Shown piece after piece: positions 11,247 through 22,715 of a stretch of 64,000 bases of DNA. The stretch's first letter is position 1. Each line of letters begins with the position of its first letter. Below the pieces are notes generated by a model that saw nothing but the letters and a program-made list of their open reading frames with translations, made no database searches and had not been told where the DNA came from. Position numbers and translations under genes: made by a program. This DNA is from Calliopum simillimum (Eukaryota; Arthropoda; Insecta; Diptera; Lauxaniidae): the NCBI GenBank assembly GCA_951812925.1, contig OX638368.1, positions 72,946,422-73,010,421 on the forward strand. The letters are read 5' to 3'.

Positions 11247-11513
11247 TGTAAACTTCGCAACCGAAATGAATTTAAACACTGTAAGGAGTTTTCCGAAAAT
11301 AATTGAAACACGGGGTTTGACTTTAAGTTGTGCGGAAACAACGTACTTTAATTGCGAGGATAAGTTCTAACACTGAATTTTACATTTTAAGTTTAACTTT
11401 AAACAAAAGAGAGGCAGCAAAGTGCTGCCCATAAGATCCAAAAGGGAATGAAAAGGAAAAGGGAAAAACTTAAAGCTAGAGCAAACACAGGGTGTTTGCT
11501 GCTGGCGTAAACA
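11247..11513 (-). repeat. 5' LTR of BEL element 1
   Basis: Partner of 3188-3428: same ends (TGTAAAC...GTAAACA on the plus strand) with about three substitutions and a 26-bp extra segment. Followed by AAAAT, the right-hand target duplication (11514-11518). Confidence 0.9.
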
Positions 11514-11518
11514 AAAAT

Positions 11519-13613
11519 GTTTGATCCTTTCCGGACTACTCCTGAACCCCTGAAAAGTTTGTAGTTATTTTTGCAGATTCGTGCTTACTGATAAAACATT
11601 TCTATTCAAATTTGTTTTCAAAAATAAATGTTTTTAGTTCCAAGTGTGAAAAAAATTATGGGACTCATGCATATGTCCCATTGCTCCTTAAAAGTAAAAA
11701 ATAGGCGGATTTTTTTCTTTCTGGCGTGGGAGGTATGCAAAATTTTCCGGCGCTATTTTAAATTTTTCTATTTTCCAACATCATATTCATATTCAATTAC
11801 CTCGAAAACCAACTCAGTAACATTATTTTCCATTTTAAAGTACACATTTGTAGGTTTTTGAGGGCTTCATTAGGGACTAACAGAAAAGACGTTGAAACCG
11901 CATAATTCCAAAGCATTGGTTTTTATCTAAATGCAATTAAAAACAAAACTAGCCGTATTCGATCAAAATTTGGTCATGTTCAAGAAAATTAGATATGTTA
12001 ACCTAGTTTGGCTGAACTATTTTTGTTTCAAATAATTGGTTGAAAATTCACCATGCATGGTTTCTGTACAGTTTCTTTCTTTAATTTACTTCGAATAAGT
12101 CATTTTTGTCAGTATTTTATGTAAAAAAATGGGAAAAATAAATTCTACGAAAAAAAAAATCCATAATTTTTACTTTTAAGGGAACACTGTCAATCAAAAA
12201 GTGCTTGACAATTGTAAGGACGTGGAAGACTGCTGCACTTGCTACAAAGACGCTCCATATCGTTCATTTAATGGGATTCGAGATGAAATCTACTGAAAAT
12301 TAGTTAAAAAAAAACACAAGTTTTTGGATTTTGAATGACCCTGTGAAGTCCTGCGAATATAAAACTTAATTTTTCTGATACATTTGAAAATTTATATCTA
12401 TTTTCTATCCACGAAGACCCATCTGGCTCAAATCGCTAAGATAATGAAATCGTATAGGTTTCCAGTTGTGTAGGGAAAAATACAAAAATAATTTTCTGTG
12501 TTCAATGCAACCCAATACATACATAAATATGCTACTCGTATATAATAACTACTTTATCCAATGCAACCATCTTCCGATTATGAAATTAGACAATTTTTTG
12601 GAAGTATGTAGTACTGATTTATTGACATCCTTTTCAGTTTAACTTTAAATAGATACATACATATATTATATCGTGCCTTTACAAGTGAAAAGTAAAAAGT
12701 CAGTTTTTCAAATTTTGTTATATTTGATGTTCAAAAAATTAAATTTTGTTTTTTTGTAAGAAAATAGGATAAGGCTTAATAGGTATTATCAAACTATCTA
12801 ATACCAAATAACTCAACTCAAAACTCGGGAAAGCTGACTTAGTACTTTTCGCTTGTATAGGAACGATATATATTTTTCCATAAAAACAGTTTTTCTATGT
12901 TTTCTTCTATTTTATGAAATAACTCCTAAACGAAGAATTGAATGTGCTCATATATGACATCATTTAAAGATACAATTCCCTATAAGCAGGTGGTTTTGTT
13001 TTTTTGGTGCAACTCACCGTTCATGAGTTATGCCAATTCAAAAATCAACAAATTTGTATGAAAATTCATAAGCCGCATGTATACGCTACCAACTTTGCCA
13101 GTTTTCTTATTTAGATATCTTCTCAGCTATAACCGAACGAAAATAATTTTGATAGGAAATTTTATAAGCTTCAATATAGTCTACCAATATTTTTCTCCTA
13201 AAGTAACCGTTAGAAAGATATTTGCAATAAACTGATTTGAAGTGCCAATTTTTTCCATTTTTAATAGTGAACAATTTTTCATTACCATTAAAAGAATTTT
13301 GAATGCGCATTGATTAAACAAAAATTGTGAAAACATCGAATAAAAACATCGACGCTAAAAATCGATTTTGCAAAAAAATCGAACTCTAAACATCGATGTT
13401 AAAAACCGTCGATGTCGCAGCTCTATTACACACTATTTTAGTGGTGGTGGCCCAACCCTGACTACTTTTTTTTTAGTTTCGTCAATAACTCTCGTTTCCG
13501 AAATCGCAGCGAGTTGTACTAAAGGTATGTTACAGATAAAGGTCCGCACTTTTAAATAAAATAAATAATTTGGAAATATTCAAATATATAAAAAAGATAC
13601 AGAGGAAAGTTAA
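11519..13613. other. No gene recognised
   Basis: About 2.1 kb of AT-rich sequence. Open frames at 11628-11861 and 13107-13310 show no motif. A small cluster of ATCGAT-like words is at 13335-13420, and the phrase 'caccgttcatgagttat' (13016-13032) recurs in inverted repeats near 34.0-34.3 kb and 54.0-54.3 kb, so part of this stretch is likely a decayed repeat. Confidence 0.45.
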
Positions 13614-14000
13614 CTAGTAAGGGTGTTACATTTGGCCTGGCCAAACATTAAATACCCTACACAGCAGTATTTTAAAAGTTTTGCTTATATGGGAAGTGCC
13701 ACGCCCTCTTGTCCAAAGTCACCCCGTTTTTTCTCAGAGTTTAAACTTATAGTTCTTAGCATTTGAGTGAAATTTGGTTGGATTATCTCAAAAAACTCTT
13801 TCAGTATAACATTTTGAAACTTTTGCTTATATGGGAGGTGCCACGCCCCCTTGTCTGATTTCACCCCATTTTAGCTGAGAGCTTTTATTTGTGATTCTTA
13901 GTGTCTGAGTCGAATTTGGTTCGAATATCTCAAAAAACGCTTTCAGTATAGCGTTTTAAAGCTTTTGCTTATGTGGGAAGTGCCACACCCTCTTGTTCGA
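13614..14000 (-). mobile_element. Probable non-autonomous Helentron (HINE) 3' end with tandem repeats
   Basis: On the minus strand the sequence ends ...GTTTGGCCAGGCCAAATG, then a CCCTTACTAG terminus, followed by TT. The same 3' end (hairpin TTTGGCCAGGCCAAA, about 13 bp, then CTAG, then TT) occurs at the 3' end of the endonuclease-coding Helentron at 38236-38280. The shared block covers about 55 bp, including GTGTAGGGTATTTAAT. Helitron-type elements end in a hairpin shortly before CTRR, and Helentrons are described as inserting at TT. Immediately inside lies the 142-bp tandem repeat (13679-14000), matching the tandem-repeat core of HINE/DINE-1-like elements. The 5' end was not found. Confidence 0.6.
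13679..14000. repeat. 142-bp tandem repeat, about 2.3 units
   Basis: Each unit begins TTTTGCTTATATGGGA and continues with GTGCCACGCCC; starts at 13679, 13821 and 13963 give a period of exactly 142 bp. Units are diverged (for example ATATGGGAAG, ATATGGGAGG, ATGTGGGAAG). The same words occur inverted around 47697-47735. Confidence 0.85.
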
Positions 14001-14843
14001 ATTCGTTCAGTTTTTTCCCAAGACCCCGATTTTTGACAAGAAGATTTCCGTACGACATTTTTATGTTAAAAAAATAACTTCTTTGAAAACAATATTGTGT
14101 CATATAAAAAGAAAAAGATATCACATTGGCTTTGTCAGCTTGCTGAATCTGTTTTAACAAATTTTGATATTCAGGTCGAGTTTTCAACAGGTTTTGTAGA
14201 AAATTCTGAAAAACTAACAATTTTTTGTTATTATAATTTTTATTCTCGGTAAAAAATATTATATATTTTATCAGAGAAAATCGGAACTATCCTTATAGTC
14301 GCTTTAATTAATACTTTTTTTCATTTATTTCACCTTAATGACAAACAACTAAAATACAAATAAAACGCGCAACATAAAATGCACACAATTTTTATTGACG
14401 TATCTATTTGTTCTTAATTCGAATGCAAGTCGAGTCTTGTTCGACCCATCATCTTTGGTTTTAGTCTAGTCTGATAAATAGACTGCGGATTATATTCTAC
14501 TTTTTTGTCATCATTAACCCATTTTCGGCCAAGAAAATAAAACTATTTAATTTTTTTGATGCGAAATCCGTCATCAAAAAATTTTTATGAATTTTTTTTT
14601 TTGGGGATTTTTTCCCGTTTTCCCCACCCCCGCCCCCTAAGTAATGGAATTATTTTTTTCTACCTCATGTCATCGTCACATAGGTGGGAGCGGTGGTAAT
14701 GGAAAAGCTTTTTGCGAATTTTAACGTAGCGAGGCTTATGGGCAGCCCCTTTTCACCGAAAACGTTCGATTAATCGAACACTAACTTTGACTCATACCGG
14801 CACCAATCAGGTAATGACAGGTGTTGATTTTTGGATTGCAAAT
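14001..14843. other. No gene recognised
   Basis: AT-rich sequence with a C-rich run near 14615-14640. No coding signal. It may include the rest of the Helentron-related element on its left and the flank of BEL element 2 on its right. Confidence 0.45.
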
Positions 14844-14848
14844 CATAG
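14844..14848. repeat. Target site duplication of BEL element 2 (left)
   Basis: CATAG just left of the LTR at 14849, repeated just right of the other LTR at 26594-26598. Confidence 0.85.
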
Positions 14849-15450
14849 TGTTAAGTGGAGGTTCGGAGAACTAAATGGAAAATAGTGCAAATAAAAAGAT
14901 TAGGTGTTTTTTCATAAACGTTATAATAATTTAATGAAAGATGATGTCACTATGAATGATACAAAATTAACCACAATACAAATCTATGGGTTTTGGGTAA
15001 CAAATCCAACGTTGCTGTCAGTGGATCCAACGATGGTCCTAGGAGGTGTTGACGTTGGAGAAACAGGTGGGAGCTGGGTGCTGCTGCAGTAATGCGCTTC
15101 AGAATCAATGTCCGTCCAGCGTTGCTATTATTTCCTGTAGTGTGTCCACTGAGGTTGATGTTCTCACCGTTCAATGTGTTCTTAACTTGTTGTGTCGCTC
15201 GTAATTCATGATGATTTGTGATAATTTGTGAGTTGTGTGATTTTATGTTAAAATAAACTTTTTTATGTTTTCTGAGAATTGTGGTGTTTTCTTCGTGACT
15301 TGTTAAAAATCAATGATGATTGTGGCGATCGAACGAAAACCCCACTTCGGGTTTTCGTTCAATGCGACAGCAGCGCTTTCAGTGTTGGCGGCCGTTAGCA
15401 AAAACGATTTGATTGTGCCGTACACACACGGTTTACGTTCTACGTAAACA
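14849..15450 (-). repeat. 3' LTR of BEL element 2
   Basis: 602 bp, TGTTAAGTGG...TACGTAAACA on the plus strand. Unlike the other copy it is uninterrupted and so gives the pre-insertion sequence for the 1.6-kb insertion. Just outside it on the plus strand is TTCTGCCCGCCTTGCAGGAA, close to the matching site of element 1 and a likely polypurine tract on the sense strand. Confidence 0.9.
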
Positions 15451-15658
15451 TTCTGCCCGCCTTGCAGGAACATATTCTGCAAAGACTCAAACAAAGATTA
15501 AAAAGTTCAAAGGTAACAGGTGAAGGTAAAAGTAAAAAGTAATCAATTCATTTCAGTGCAAAAGGTAAGGTACATGTACATTTTATAATTGATGGTGCTC
15601 ACCATAGTGAACAAAGGTCTCACCGTAGTGAACAAAATTAGGTAGGTAGGTAAGTAAG
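15451..15658. other. BEL element 2: 3' untranslated segment
   Basis: About 200 bp between the integrase stop and the 3' LTR. Contains two copies of a 'caccatagtgaacaaa' phrase (15600-15637) and GGTAGGTAGGTAAG microsatellite. No extra ORF here, in contrast to element 1. Confidence 0.7.
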
Positions 15659-17090
15659 CTATGGGAGTACTACAACTTTAGTGATAGGTCTTGTAGTAAC
15701 CCCCTTTGCCGTTTGAATGTCGACAACGCGACTTCTAGAATCCGAGCCAGAATATATTGTCATAACTCGTCCTAGAACCCATTCGTTGGGAGGTAGGTTT
15801 TCTTGTCTTATGACAACTAGGTCGTTCGCTTCGACGTTCCTCTGCGGGTACTTCCACGTATATCTCTTATGTAATTCCTTGAGATATTCATCCTTCCATC
15901 TTTTACACAGGTTGTGATGAAGTAATTTAAGTTTTTGCCATCTGTTTGCTATACTTAAGTTACCTTCGCTGCAATCAGGTTCGTCTGGTGCTAACAATGG
16001 GGTACCAATTAGAAAGTGTCCGGGGGTCAAAGGTTCCAAATCATTTATGTTTTCACTTGAAGGGCTCAAAGGTCGTGAATTGAGACACCCTTCAACTCGA
16101 GCAAGTAGGGTAGACATTTCTTCGAATGTTAACCTTTGACTTTTGAAGCTTTTAACGCCTGCTTCCCATAGTCCGCCCATATGCGGAGCTCCAAGAGGTA
16201 TAAAATGCCAATTCAAACTCTGATGACTATGGGCAGAAACTACTCGACTTTGAATTGAGCTCGTGAAATTTTGCCGATCTTTTTTCAGCATTTGTGATGC
16301 ACCCACAAAATTAGTTCCGTTGTCGGAATAAAGAGCGGCGGGGCACCCGCGCCTTGAGAAAAATCGAGCAAATGCAGCAAGGAATGATTGAGCTGACAAG
16401 TCGCTAGTAGGTTCTAAGTGGATTGCTTTTGTTGAAAAGCACACAAAAATGCACACATATCCTTTGGTGATCAAACAGGCTCGCCCAGTGTAGTTTTTGA
16501 TGTCAAAGGGTCCTGTGAAATCTACTCCAGTGTCTAGTTATTATGGTGCGTTCAGGAGGTAAAGCAGCCATTATTTGTTTTTGTTGTTTCTTTTTATATA
16601 TTACACAAATTTTGCATTTGTGAATTCTGGTCTGAATCAAGGTTTTAAGTTTGGGGATCCAAAATTCACAACGTATTAAGCGTAGGACTAATTGATTACC
16701 ACCGTGAAGAGTTATAAGATGAGTGAAGTCTGTTAGCAGCCAAGCCAGTTTACTAAGGTAAGGTAAGATGATAGGGTGTCGCTCATTAAAGGTCAAAGCT
16801 GGTGACTTTGTTAAACGTCCATTTGCTCTAATAAGTCCTTTCGAATCAAGGTATGGATTTACGGTCAAAAGTGAACTTTTTGGTGAAATTGGTTTCTTCT
16901 TCCTTAGTGATTCCAATTAATCCGAGAAAAATTTGTTCTGACATAAAAGAATAAGCTTCTCACGAGTTAATTTGATTTGTTCAGGTGTGATGGCCTCAGA
17001 AGAGTGAACCATCTCCGATCGTCGAGAAGGTAAACTATTTCGAAGAAATCGATAAACGTAAGACAAGACTTTTAACGCCCGTGACAGCGA
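15659..17090 (-). pseudogene. BEL element 2 integrase
   Basis: Zinc-binding region with H-x-H (TLHGGNQLVLRLIR) and CKICVIY, then the catalytic core: first Asp in the GVDF-type block, YSDNGTNFVGA with the second Asp, GLWEAGVKSF with the Glu, and a full DUF5641-type C-terminal domain ending ITKVVVLP. Breaks: an in-frame TGA at 17091-17093 at the RNase H/integrase boundary, TAA at 16917-16919, and a frameshift close to 16530 just before the first catalytic Asp, so the zinc region (16916-16503) and the core (16474-15659) lie in different frames. The core itself is intact over 271 codons. Confidence 0.88.
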
Positions 17091-17882
17091 TCAAAATCTG
17101 TCTAAAATATCCTCCTGAGTGGTAATGGCAAAAGACTTGATTGGCTTTAGGTCAATGTTTGTTTCAATTGGTTGCTTAAATGTAGGCCAATTTTCAGGGT
17201 GGCTGTTAAGCCAGGTAAGTCCATGCCACCAAAGACTATTGTTTTTAAAATCAAACGGACTACAACCACGACTAGCTATGTCAGCAGGATTATCGTGAGA
17301 GTCAATATGTCTCCAATTTTCTTTACCAACCTTATCCAGGATGGTTGAAACTCGATTGGCGACAAAGGTGTTCCATGCACAAGGTGGTTTTTGAAGCCAC
17401 GCAAGCACAATGGTAGAATCAGTTCAGCAGTACGATTTATACTGAGTTATATCAATGTGAAGTATGATTGCATCCACTAATGTGGCCAGCAAAACAGCAC
17501 CACATAACTCAAGCCGTGGTAACGACACTGTTTTCACTGGGGCAACCCTAGATTTGGATACTAATAGGGTAGTTGTAACTTCCGTGTTTGAATTTACAAT
17601 TCGAATATATAAGTTGGCTGCATATGCCTTTTCTGAAGCATCAGAAAAACCATGAAATTCAACATAAGAATCCCCAGTGAACTGGGTCCACCTAGGTATC
17701 TCAACTTCATTAAGAAATGAATAATTTTCCACGAAGTTTTGCCATTTCAGGTGGGTTAAAGGTTTCAGGATCTCATCCCATTCAGTTTTGTTTAGCCATA
17801 TTTGTTGCATTATAATTTTTGCTGACACCACAATAGGTGCCAACCAACCAGCTGGGTCAAAAAGTTTTGCAATGGCTGACAA
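17091..17882 (-). pseudogene. BEL element 2 reverse transcriptase tail and RNase H
   Basis: The frame opens after the stop at 17928 and reads the family block IAKLFDPAGWLAPIVV, then RNase H: FHGFSDASEKAYAANLYIR, LPRLELCGAVLLATLV, then a TGA at 17424-17426 replacing the Trp of the YCWTDST motif (the Asp follows directly as TDSTIVLAWL in the next segment), and WRHIDSHDNPADIASRG near the end. RNase H removes the RNA template during replication. It is in the same frame as the preceding gag-pol ORF, so single nonsense changes rather than frameshifts broke this part. Confidence 0.88.
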
Positions 17883-17927
17883 AATTTCACGTTTAGTGTA
17901 AGAGTTTCTCAGTTCAATATGTGGAAC

Positions 17928-20900
17928 TTAAAAAAAGAATGAGTCCTTTTTTGCATTCCATCGAATGACTAAGGTTTTCGCATCATTCTTTTCGGACAAA
18001 TTTAAAAGGTCTATATCAAGTAAATGCTGTTTAGGTAAATTTTCCAAAACGTCAGGTGAGTTAGAAATCCATTTTCTCAAAGGAAATCCTGCGGATTCTA
18101 AGCCGCCTATGAGTTCATCTCGTGCTTTTATAGCCTCTGCTATATTGTGGGCTCCAGCCAAAACGTCGTCAACATACATATAATTTTTCAAAATGTGCGA
18201 TGCACGAGGGTGGCTAATATGTATGTCATCTGCTAACTGCTGAAGAGTTCTTATGGCCAAATATGGCGCACAGTTGACACCAAAGGTAACGGTTTGCAAC
18301 TCGTAGTCTTCTATGGGTCCCTGATCAGATGTACGGAACAAAATCCTCTGATATGGGGTATGTTTCGGATCGATAAAAATTTGTCGATACATTTTTTCGA
18401 TATCCGCATTAAAAACAAAGCGGAACAGTCGCCATTTCAAAATAAGCAAAACTAAGTCTTGTTGAAGAATGGGACCAGTGTGAAGAAGATCGTTAAGGCT
18501 TTGACCATCAACTGCTGAATTTGATGCATTGAAAACAACTCTCAATTTAGTTGTGACACGGTCAGGTTTAATCACAGCATGATGTGGCACGTAATAATGC
18601 GTTAAAGCATCTGTTTTTGACGGTATGTAGTCGATCTTCTTCATATGACCAAGTTTCAGATACTCTGACAAAACTTGGTCATACTGAACTTTGACTTCAG
18701 GTCTTTTAAGCAATGACCTTTCATTTCGCAAAAATTGAGCCATTGCAATATGCCTTGATTTTCCAATCAATTGTGGCTCAGATGCTTTAAAAGGCAACGT
18801 TACAATATAACGTCCAGAATCATTTCTGCGGGTCGTGAGCTGATAATTTTCCTCACAAAACTTGTCGGATGCAGACAACATTGAATATTTTGGGACCTCT
18901 TCGATTTCCCAGAAACGGGTCAAAAGGTGATCAAGGGTCACTGAATTATACAGTGAAACTATTGTATGCGGTTCTGAACTCTCTGGAATTGGACCTGACA
19001 AAATCCAGCCGAATGCTGTCTCCTGAGCCAAAAGGGAGCCAAGTACATTATGCTGTACTCTGCTACAGATGATTCTAGGATAGATATCACTTCCGATTTT
19101 CATATCCACAGGTCGGGTGACGAAAAAGTAAGGATCAGCAAGATGTAATCGCTGAAGATTTTTCGCCAAACTTGGGTCCAACGAATATGTTGGTAACTCA
19201 CTCGTCAAGGTTTTCCAAACTAAGTCCTGGGTCACTATTTTGAAGGTAGAGGTAAATGGAGAGCAAATGGTCAGGTCACATGCTTTGGATGACGTTGCCG
19301 AAATCGTCTGATTTACGCCCGTCACCCGCGCAGTGATATTGCGACAAGGTAGGTCAATCCTGTTTCGAAGATTTTCTGAAATAAATGTGGCCTCAGATCC
19401 GGAGTCAATTAATGCTCTTGCCCTAAACAAAAAGCCATTAATTTCCACGTTTACCATCGCTGTACCCAACAGGATCTTTTTCATCTGCGAAGCACAAGGT
19501 ACTGCTCCAAAGTTCGACTGCTCTTTATCTGTTGTAAGGTGTTGAGTGGACTGTATAAGTGATGTAAAGGTTTGAGTAGGTGGACTTGATTTTGAAGCTG
19601 CTTGTGACCTCGTACTCGTACTGGGAACCGAATCTGGATCAAATGTCTTATGGAGCAAAGAATTATGCTTTTTGTTGCACTGCCGGCAAACAAATGAGCT
19701 TCTACAGTCTTTGACTCCATGAGATACTGCTAAACAGTTAAAACAAAAACCAAACTTTTTAACGGTTTCAATTCTATCAACAACATTCATGCCAATGAAT
19801 CTGGGGCACTCGCGAAGAGAGTGTTGCCCCTTGCATACTTTGCAAATAGGCCCATGACTTTCTGGTTGAGGGTGCTTCTGACCAGTTGGCTTCGAAGACA
19901 TAACTTGAGGTTTTGAGATGATATTTGCATGAAAGGAGTTCACACGTTTCTCTTTAAAAGATCGATCTCTATAGCTATTACTATTTTGCAATTTCTGTTG
20001 AGTAGGCTTTGAAAACGAAGCCTGTATGTCACCAACAGACTCCAAGGTCTTGTACTTATGAGTCAAAAAAGTATCGAACTCTTTCCAAGAGGGATTTTTT
20101 GAGATATCTTTTAAAGATTTTTCAAAATCTTCCAAACAACTTTTTGGCAATTTAGTAGAACAAAGGTAAACTAGGATAGGATCCCAGCTATCTGCGTTGA
20201 CTTCCAAGCACTTAAGAGTGGCAATGCAATTATTAACGGTACGTTGCAGCTTTTTTACTGAACTACCTGAATCGGAAACAACTTGAGGTAAATTGAACAA
20301 AGTTTTCAACTGCAAATTAATTTGCATCCTAGTATTTTCATACTGCTCGCAGAGGTTTCCCCAAGCAATGAAGAAACCATCGTTTGTAAGGGGGGCATTT
20401 TTGATTATGTCCCTAGCCTCACCTTGGGTCTTTTGCTTCAGGTGGTTCAACTTTTCTACGTTGCTCACCCTAGGGTTATTAATGTACAACGCAGTAAACA
20501 AGTCTCTAAAGGTAGGCCAATTTTCATAATCCCCATGAAAAATGTCTGTGTCGCAAGGAGGCAGGTGTATGGCAGGAAACTGGTTTGGTGACTTCGGCTG
20601 GTTAGCAACAAATGATTCTTGCTCAGTTTTGGGTGGATTCCTTAAGGTCTCCAAATGCTCGTCCAACGATGCGGAGCAGTTCAGATAAGCTTTGTAAGTT
20701 TTCTGGTACTTAGCCTTTACTTTATCCATGTCTACTTCTTTCCCTTTCTCATGGTCTGCCCTCAACTCCTCATATGCATTCTGAAACTTTTGCCATATGT
20801 AATCCAATTGCTGTTTTTGTGCCTTCAGACTGTATACATTTAGATCTGCAACAGGTACTTCGCTGTGACTCTGCTCCAGTTCTATTAGGTCATTGGCGAA

Positions 20901-20942
20901 GCGAACAAAGGTTTTGACTTGCGCGCTGTCCATAGTTGACAA
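17928..20942 (-). CDS. BEL element 2 gag-protease-reverse transcriptase polyprotein (truncated by a stop)
   Basis: An open frame of 1004 codons starting MSTMDSAQVKTFVRFAND. Order: N-terminal gag helices and DUF1759-type gag region (~130-330); zinc knuckles (~370-440: CKVCKGQHSLREC, CFNC-x4-H-x4-C, CRQCNKKHNSLLH); aspartic protease LIDSGSEATF (~515); DUF1758-like stretch ending QETAFGWILSG (~650); reverse transcriptase with FNADIEKMYRQI, FGVNCAPYLAIRT and the YVDD catalytic box (~945). The frame ends at TAA 17928-17930, in the linker before RNase H. Compared with element 1 it retains the ~37-residue segment before the polymerase core and all catalytic residues I can see, so it is the better-preserved copy. 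Gag forms virus-like particles and the polymerase copies the RNA in them. Confidence 0.93.
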   Translation of the reverse strand: MSTMDSAQVKTFVRFANDLIELEQSHSEVPVADLNVYSLKAQKQQLDYIWQKFQNAYEELRADHEKGKEVDMDKVKAKYQKTYKAYLNCSASLDEHLETLRNPPKTEQESFVANQPKSPNQFPAIHLPPCDTDIFHGDYENWPTFRDLFTALYINNPRVSNVEKLNHLKQKTQGEARDIIKNAPLTNDGFFIAWGNLCEQYENTRMQINLQLKTLFNLPQVVSDSGSSVKKLQRTVNNCIATLKCLEVNADSWDPILVYLCSTKLPKSCLEDFEKSLKDISKNPSWKEFDTFLTHKYKTLESVGDIQASFSKPTQQKLQNSNSYRDRSFKEKRVNSFHANIISKPQVMSSKPTGQKHPQPESHGPICKVCKGQHSLRECPRFIGMNVVDRIETVKKFGFCFNCLAVSHGVKDCRSSFVCRQCNKKHNSLLHKTFDPDSVPSTSTRSQAASKSSPPTQTFTSLIQSTQHLTTDKEQSNFGAVPCASQMKKILLGTAMVNVEINGFLFRARALIDSGSEATFISENLRNRIDLPCRNITARVTGVNQTISATSSKACDLTICSPFTSTFKIVTQDLVWKTLTSELPTYSLDPSLAKNLQRLHLADPYFFVTRPVDMKIGSDIYPRIICSRVQHNVLGSLLAQETAFGWILSGPIPESSEPHTIVSLYNSVTLDHLLTRFWEIEEVPKYSMLSASDKFCEENYQLTTRRNDSGRYIVTLPFKASEPQLIGKSRHIAMAQFLRNERSLLKRPEVKVQYDQVLSEYLKLGHMKKIDYIPSKTDALTHYYVPHHAVIKPDRVTTKLRVVFNASNSAVDGQSLNDLLHTGPILQQDLVLLILKWRLFRFVFNADIEKMYRQIFIDPKHTPYQRILFRTSDQGPIEDYELQTVTFGVNCAPYLAIRTLQQLADDIHISHPRASHILKNYMYVDDVLAGAHNIAEAIKARDELIGGLESAGFPLRKWISNSPDVLENLPKQHLLDIDLLNLSEKNDAKTLVIRWNAKKDSFFF

Positions 20943-21694
20943 AGGTAAATCAGTTGAAAACTGTTCAGAATTAGGTATATTTTCTCAAATTTTAAATTTT
21001 TCCTACTAAAATCAGAAGATAAAACTTCAAAGATTTCAGTGAAATAAAGAAAATTGTTCCAATAGGTTAGAAAAGTACTAAAATTGCCAAAAAATTTAAC
21101 AAATTATAAAAATTTGTTGAAAAAGGGTTAATAAATTCGTTATCGTATTCAAAAATCTCGGAGTTGTTAAAGTCTCGTAGTGAAAATACACTTGAAAACG
21201 AAGAATTTAACAATATTTGGGTTGAAAAACGACAAAAAGCTTAAAAAGGTAGAAAAAACGAAAAACTGTCGACAACGGGTTAAGTTTAAAACTGGGGTCC
21301 AACAAGTTTCTTCAAATTTTTCAAAAGTTGAATGATTTCCAACAAATCACTTTGAATTTTAACCAAAAAACTAAAATTTTTCAATATTTTTACACTAGGC
21401 CTTAAAGGGTTAAAACCAAAAAAATTTTTCTATAGTGCGGGTTATGTTGAAATCTACTAAAAATTCAAAAAATTTAATAGATTTTAAAAAATTTGGTAAA
21501 CACCAGGTAAATTTTGGTTAAAATTCAAAAAACGGTACAAAACGCTTTAAAACGGCAACAAAAGGTTAAGAAACCAAAAATAGGTTGAATCCAAATAATT
21601 TGGGAAATTTTAGAAAAAATTCCCAAAGTCCGGGAAAAATATTTTTAAAAAAGTTTTTAAGTCCCCAAAAGTGGCTCGATGGTAACACTGATAC
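20943..21694 (-). other. BEL element 2 leader, part next to gag
   Basis: Strongly AT-rich leader with runs of A/T on both strands and many 'aaaattttt' words. No open frame of interest. Interrupted on its far side by the TIR element at 21695. Confidence 0.6.
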
Positions 21695-22124
21695 GTAGGG
21701 GAGACTGGGGCACATTTGACACTAAATTTTCAAAGACCTGTATCTTTAAAAATTATTACACGATCTTAGTACTCTTTACTATTTCTGAAACATTGATTAT
21801 TTAAGATGAAAACCCATAAAAAAAAAATTTCAAAAAAACTGCATTAATAGTCCTTTTATAAATTTTTTCAAAAAAAGTCATTTTGTCAAATGTGCCCCAG
21901 GTACGGGGCACATTTGACATTGCAAGGGGCACATTTGACACTCACAAAAATAACACAGAAACATTAAACAAAACATTAATACATATATTTTTTTCATATA
22001 AATACAAATTATAAGTATGTATGTACTAACGAAGACTTATTTCATATATAAATGTGAGAAGTCAATGTCAAATATGTATTTAGTGCGTGAATGTGTCAGG
22101 CAAACATCTTCGTTTCCGGTTTTA

Positions 22125-22715
22125 TACAGGGTTCTCCATCTTTTATGTCGGTATGTAAACATTGAATAACTTTGAGAAAAAACAACCGATTTCTATAAGT
22201 GATGTATTTTTATTCAATTTGGTTCTTTACAATTTTTTTGGACTAGTTTTTGAAAACAATATCAATTAAGTGGCCACCTTTATTAGCAATTACAAAATGA
22301 CTCCTTTTTTCTGCGCTTGCCATTACCTTTCCGAGCATCTCGGGTGTTATAGCGTCGATTTCAGCACGAATGTTTGCCTTGAGCTCGTCAATAGTTTGAG
22401 GCTGGTTGGCGTAAACCTTGCTTTTCAGATAACCTCACAAAAAGAAGTCCGGGGGGAAACGACGAATAGTATTGTCAGATGATGCCTTTTCGCCGCGATA
22501 TTTTTTCCGATATCCACGTTGAGTAAACACAATGGTACGACTGTTTTCGATGTAAAGTGTCACTATTTCAGCGCGTTGTTTCGGTGTAAAGCGATCCATG
22601 GCAAAAATTGTACTGAATTGACGTTTCCAAAACATATCTGATGCAATCAATCGGTTGGTAAATGTGAAAGTTATTCAGCGTTTACATACCGACACAAAAG
22701 ATGGAGCACCCTGTA
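22125..22715 (-). mobile_element. Internally deleted mariner-type element
   Basis: 587 bp from CAGGGTTCTCCATCTTTT (22127) to its inverted copy ending ACCCTG (22713), with a TA duplication at each side (22125-22126 and 22714-22715), the hallmark of Tc1/mariner integration. The ~28-bp inverted ends share 'ttttatgtcggtatgtaaac'-like sequence. It lies inside the GGGGCACATTTGAC element and so is the younger insertion. Confidence 0.9.
22243..22650 (-). pseudogene. Mariner transposase remnant: N- and C-terminal parts joined
   Basis: On the minus strand the frame from MDRFTPKQRAEIVTLY (Met at 22599) shows the helix-turn-helix start of IS630/mariner transposases (DUF4817 type), through a SDNTIRR phrase. 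It then jumps straight to FPPDFFL and GYLKSKVYANQPQTIDEL, the block that carries the third catalytic acidic residue in this family, and runs on to GGHLIDIVF near 22250. Between them a TGA stands where the family has Trp (DFFLWGY). The whole central catalytic domain with the first two Asp residues is deleted, in frame. It is not a functional transposase; it might retain DNA-binding residues. Confidence 0.85.

Larger units (their letters stand above)
3188..11513 (-). mobile_element. BEL/Pao LTR retrotransposon, element 1 (complete but defective)
   Basis: A full-length LTR element on the minus strand: LTRs at 3188-3428 and 11247-11513, a 5-bp target duplication AAAAT, a candidate primer-binding site directly inside the 5' LTR, gag and pol in BEL order (gag, protease, reverse transcriptase, RNase H, integrase), and an extra gag/protease-like ORF before the 3' LTR. 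Gag has frameshifts, pol has two in-frame stops (about 6273 and 6117), a ~37-residue deletion before the reverse transcriptase core relative to element 2, and frameshifts at the integrase C-terminus. The LTRs differ by about three substitutions and one 26-bp indel by eye, so the insertion is not ancient, but it cannot be autonomous. Confidence 0.95.
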
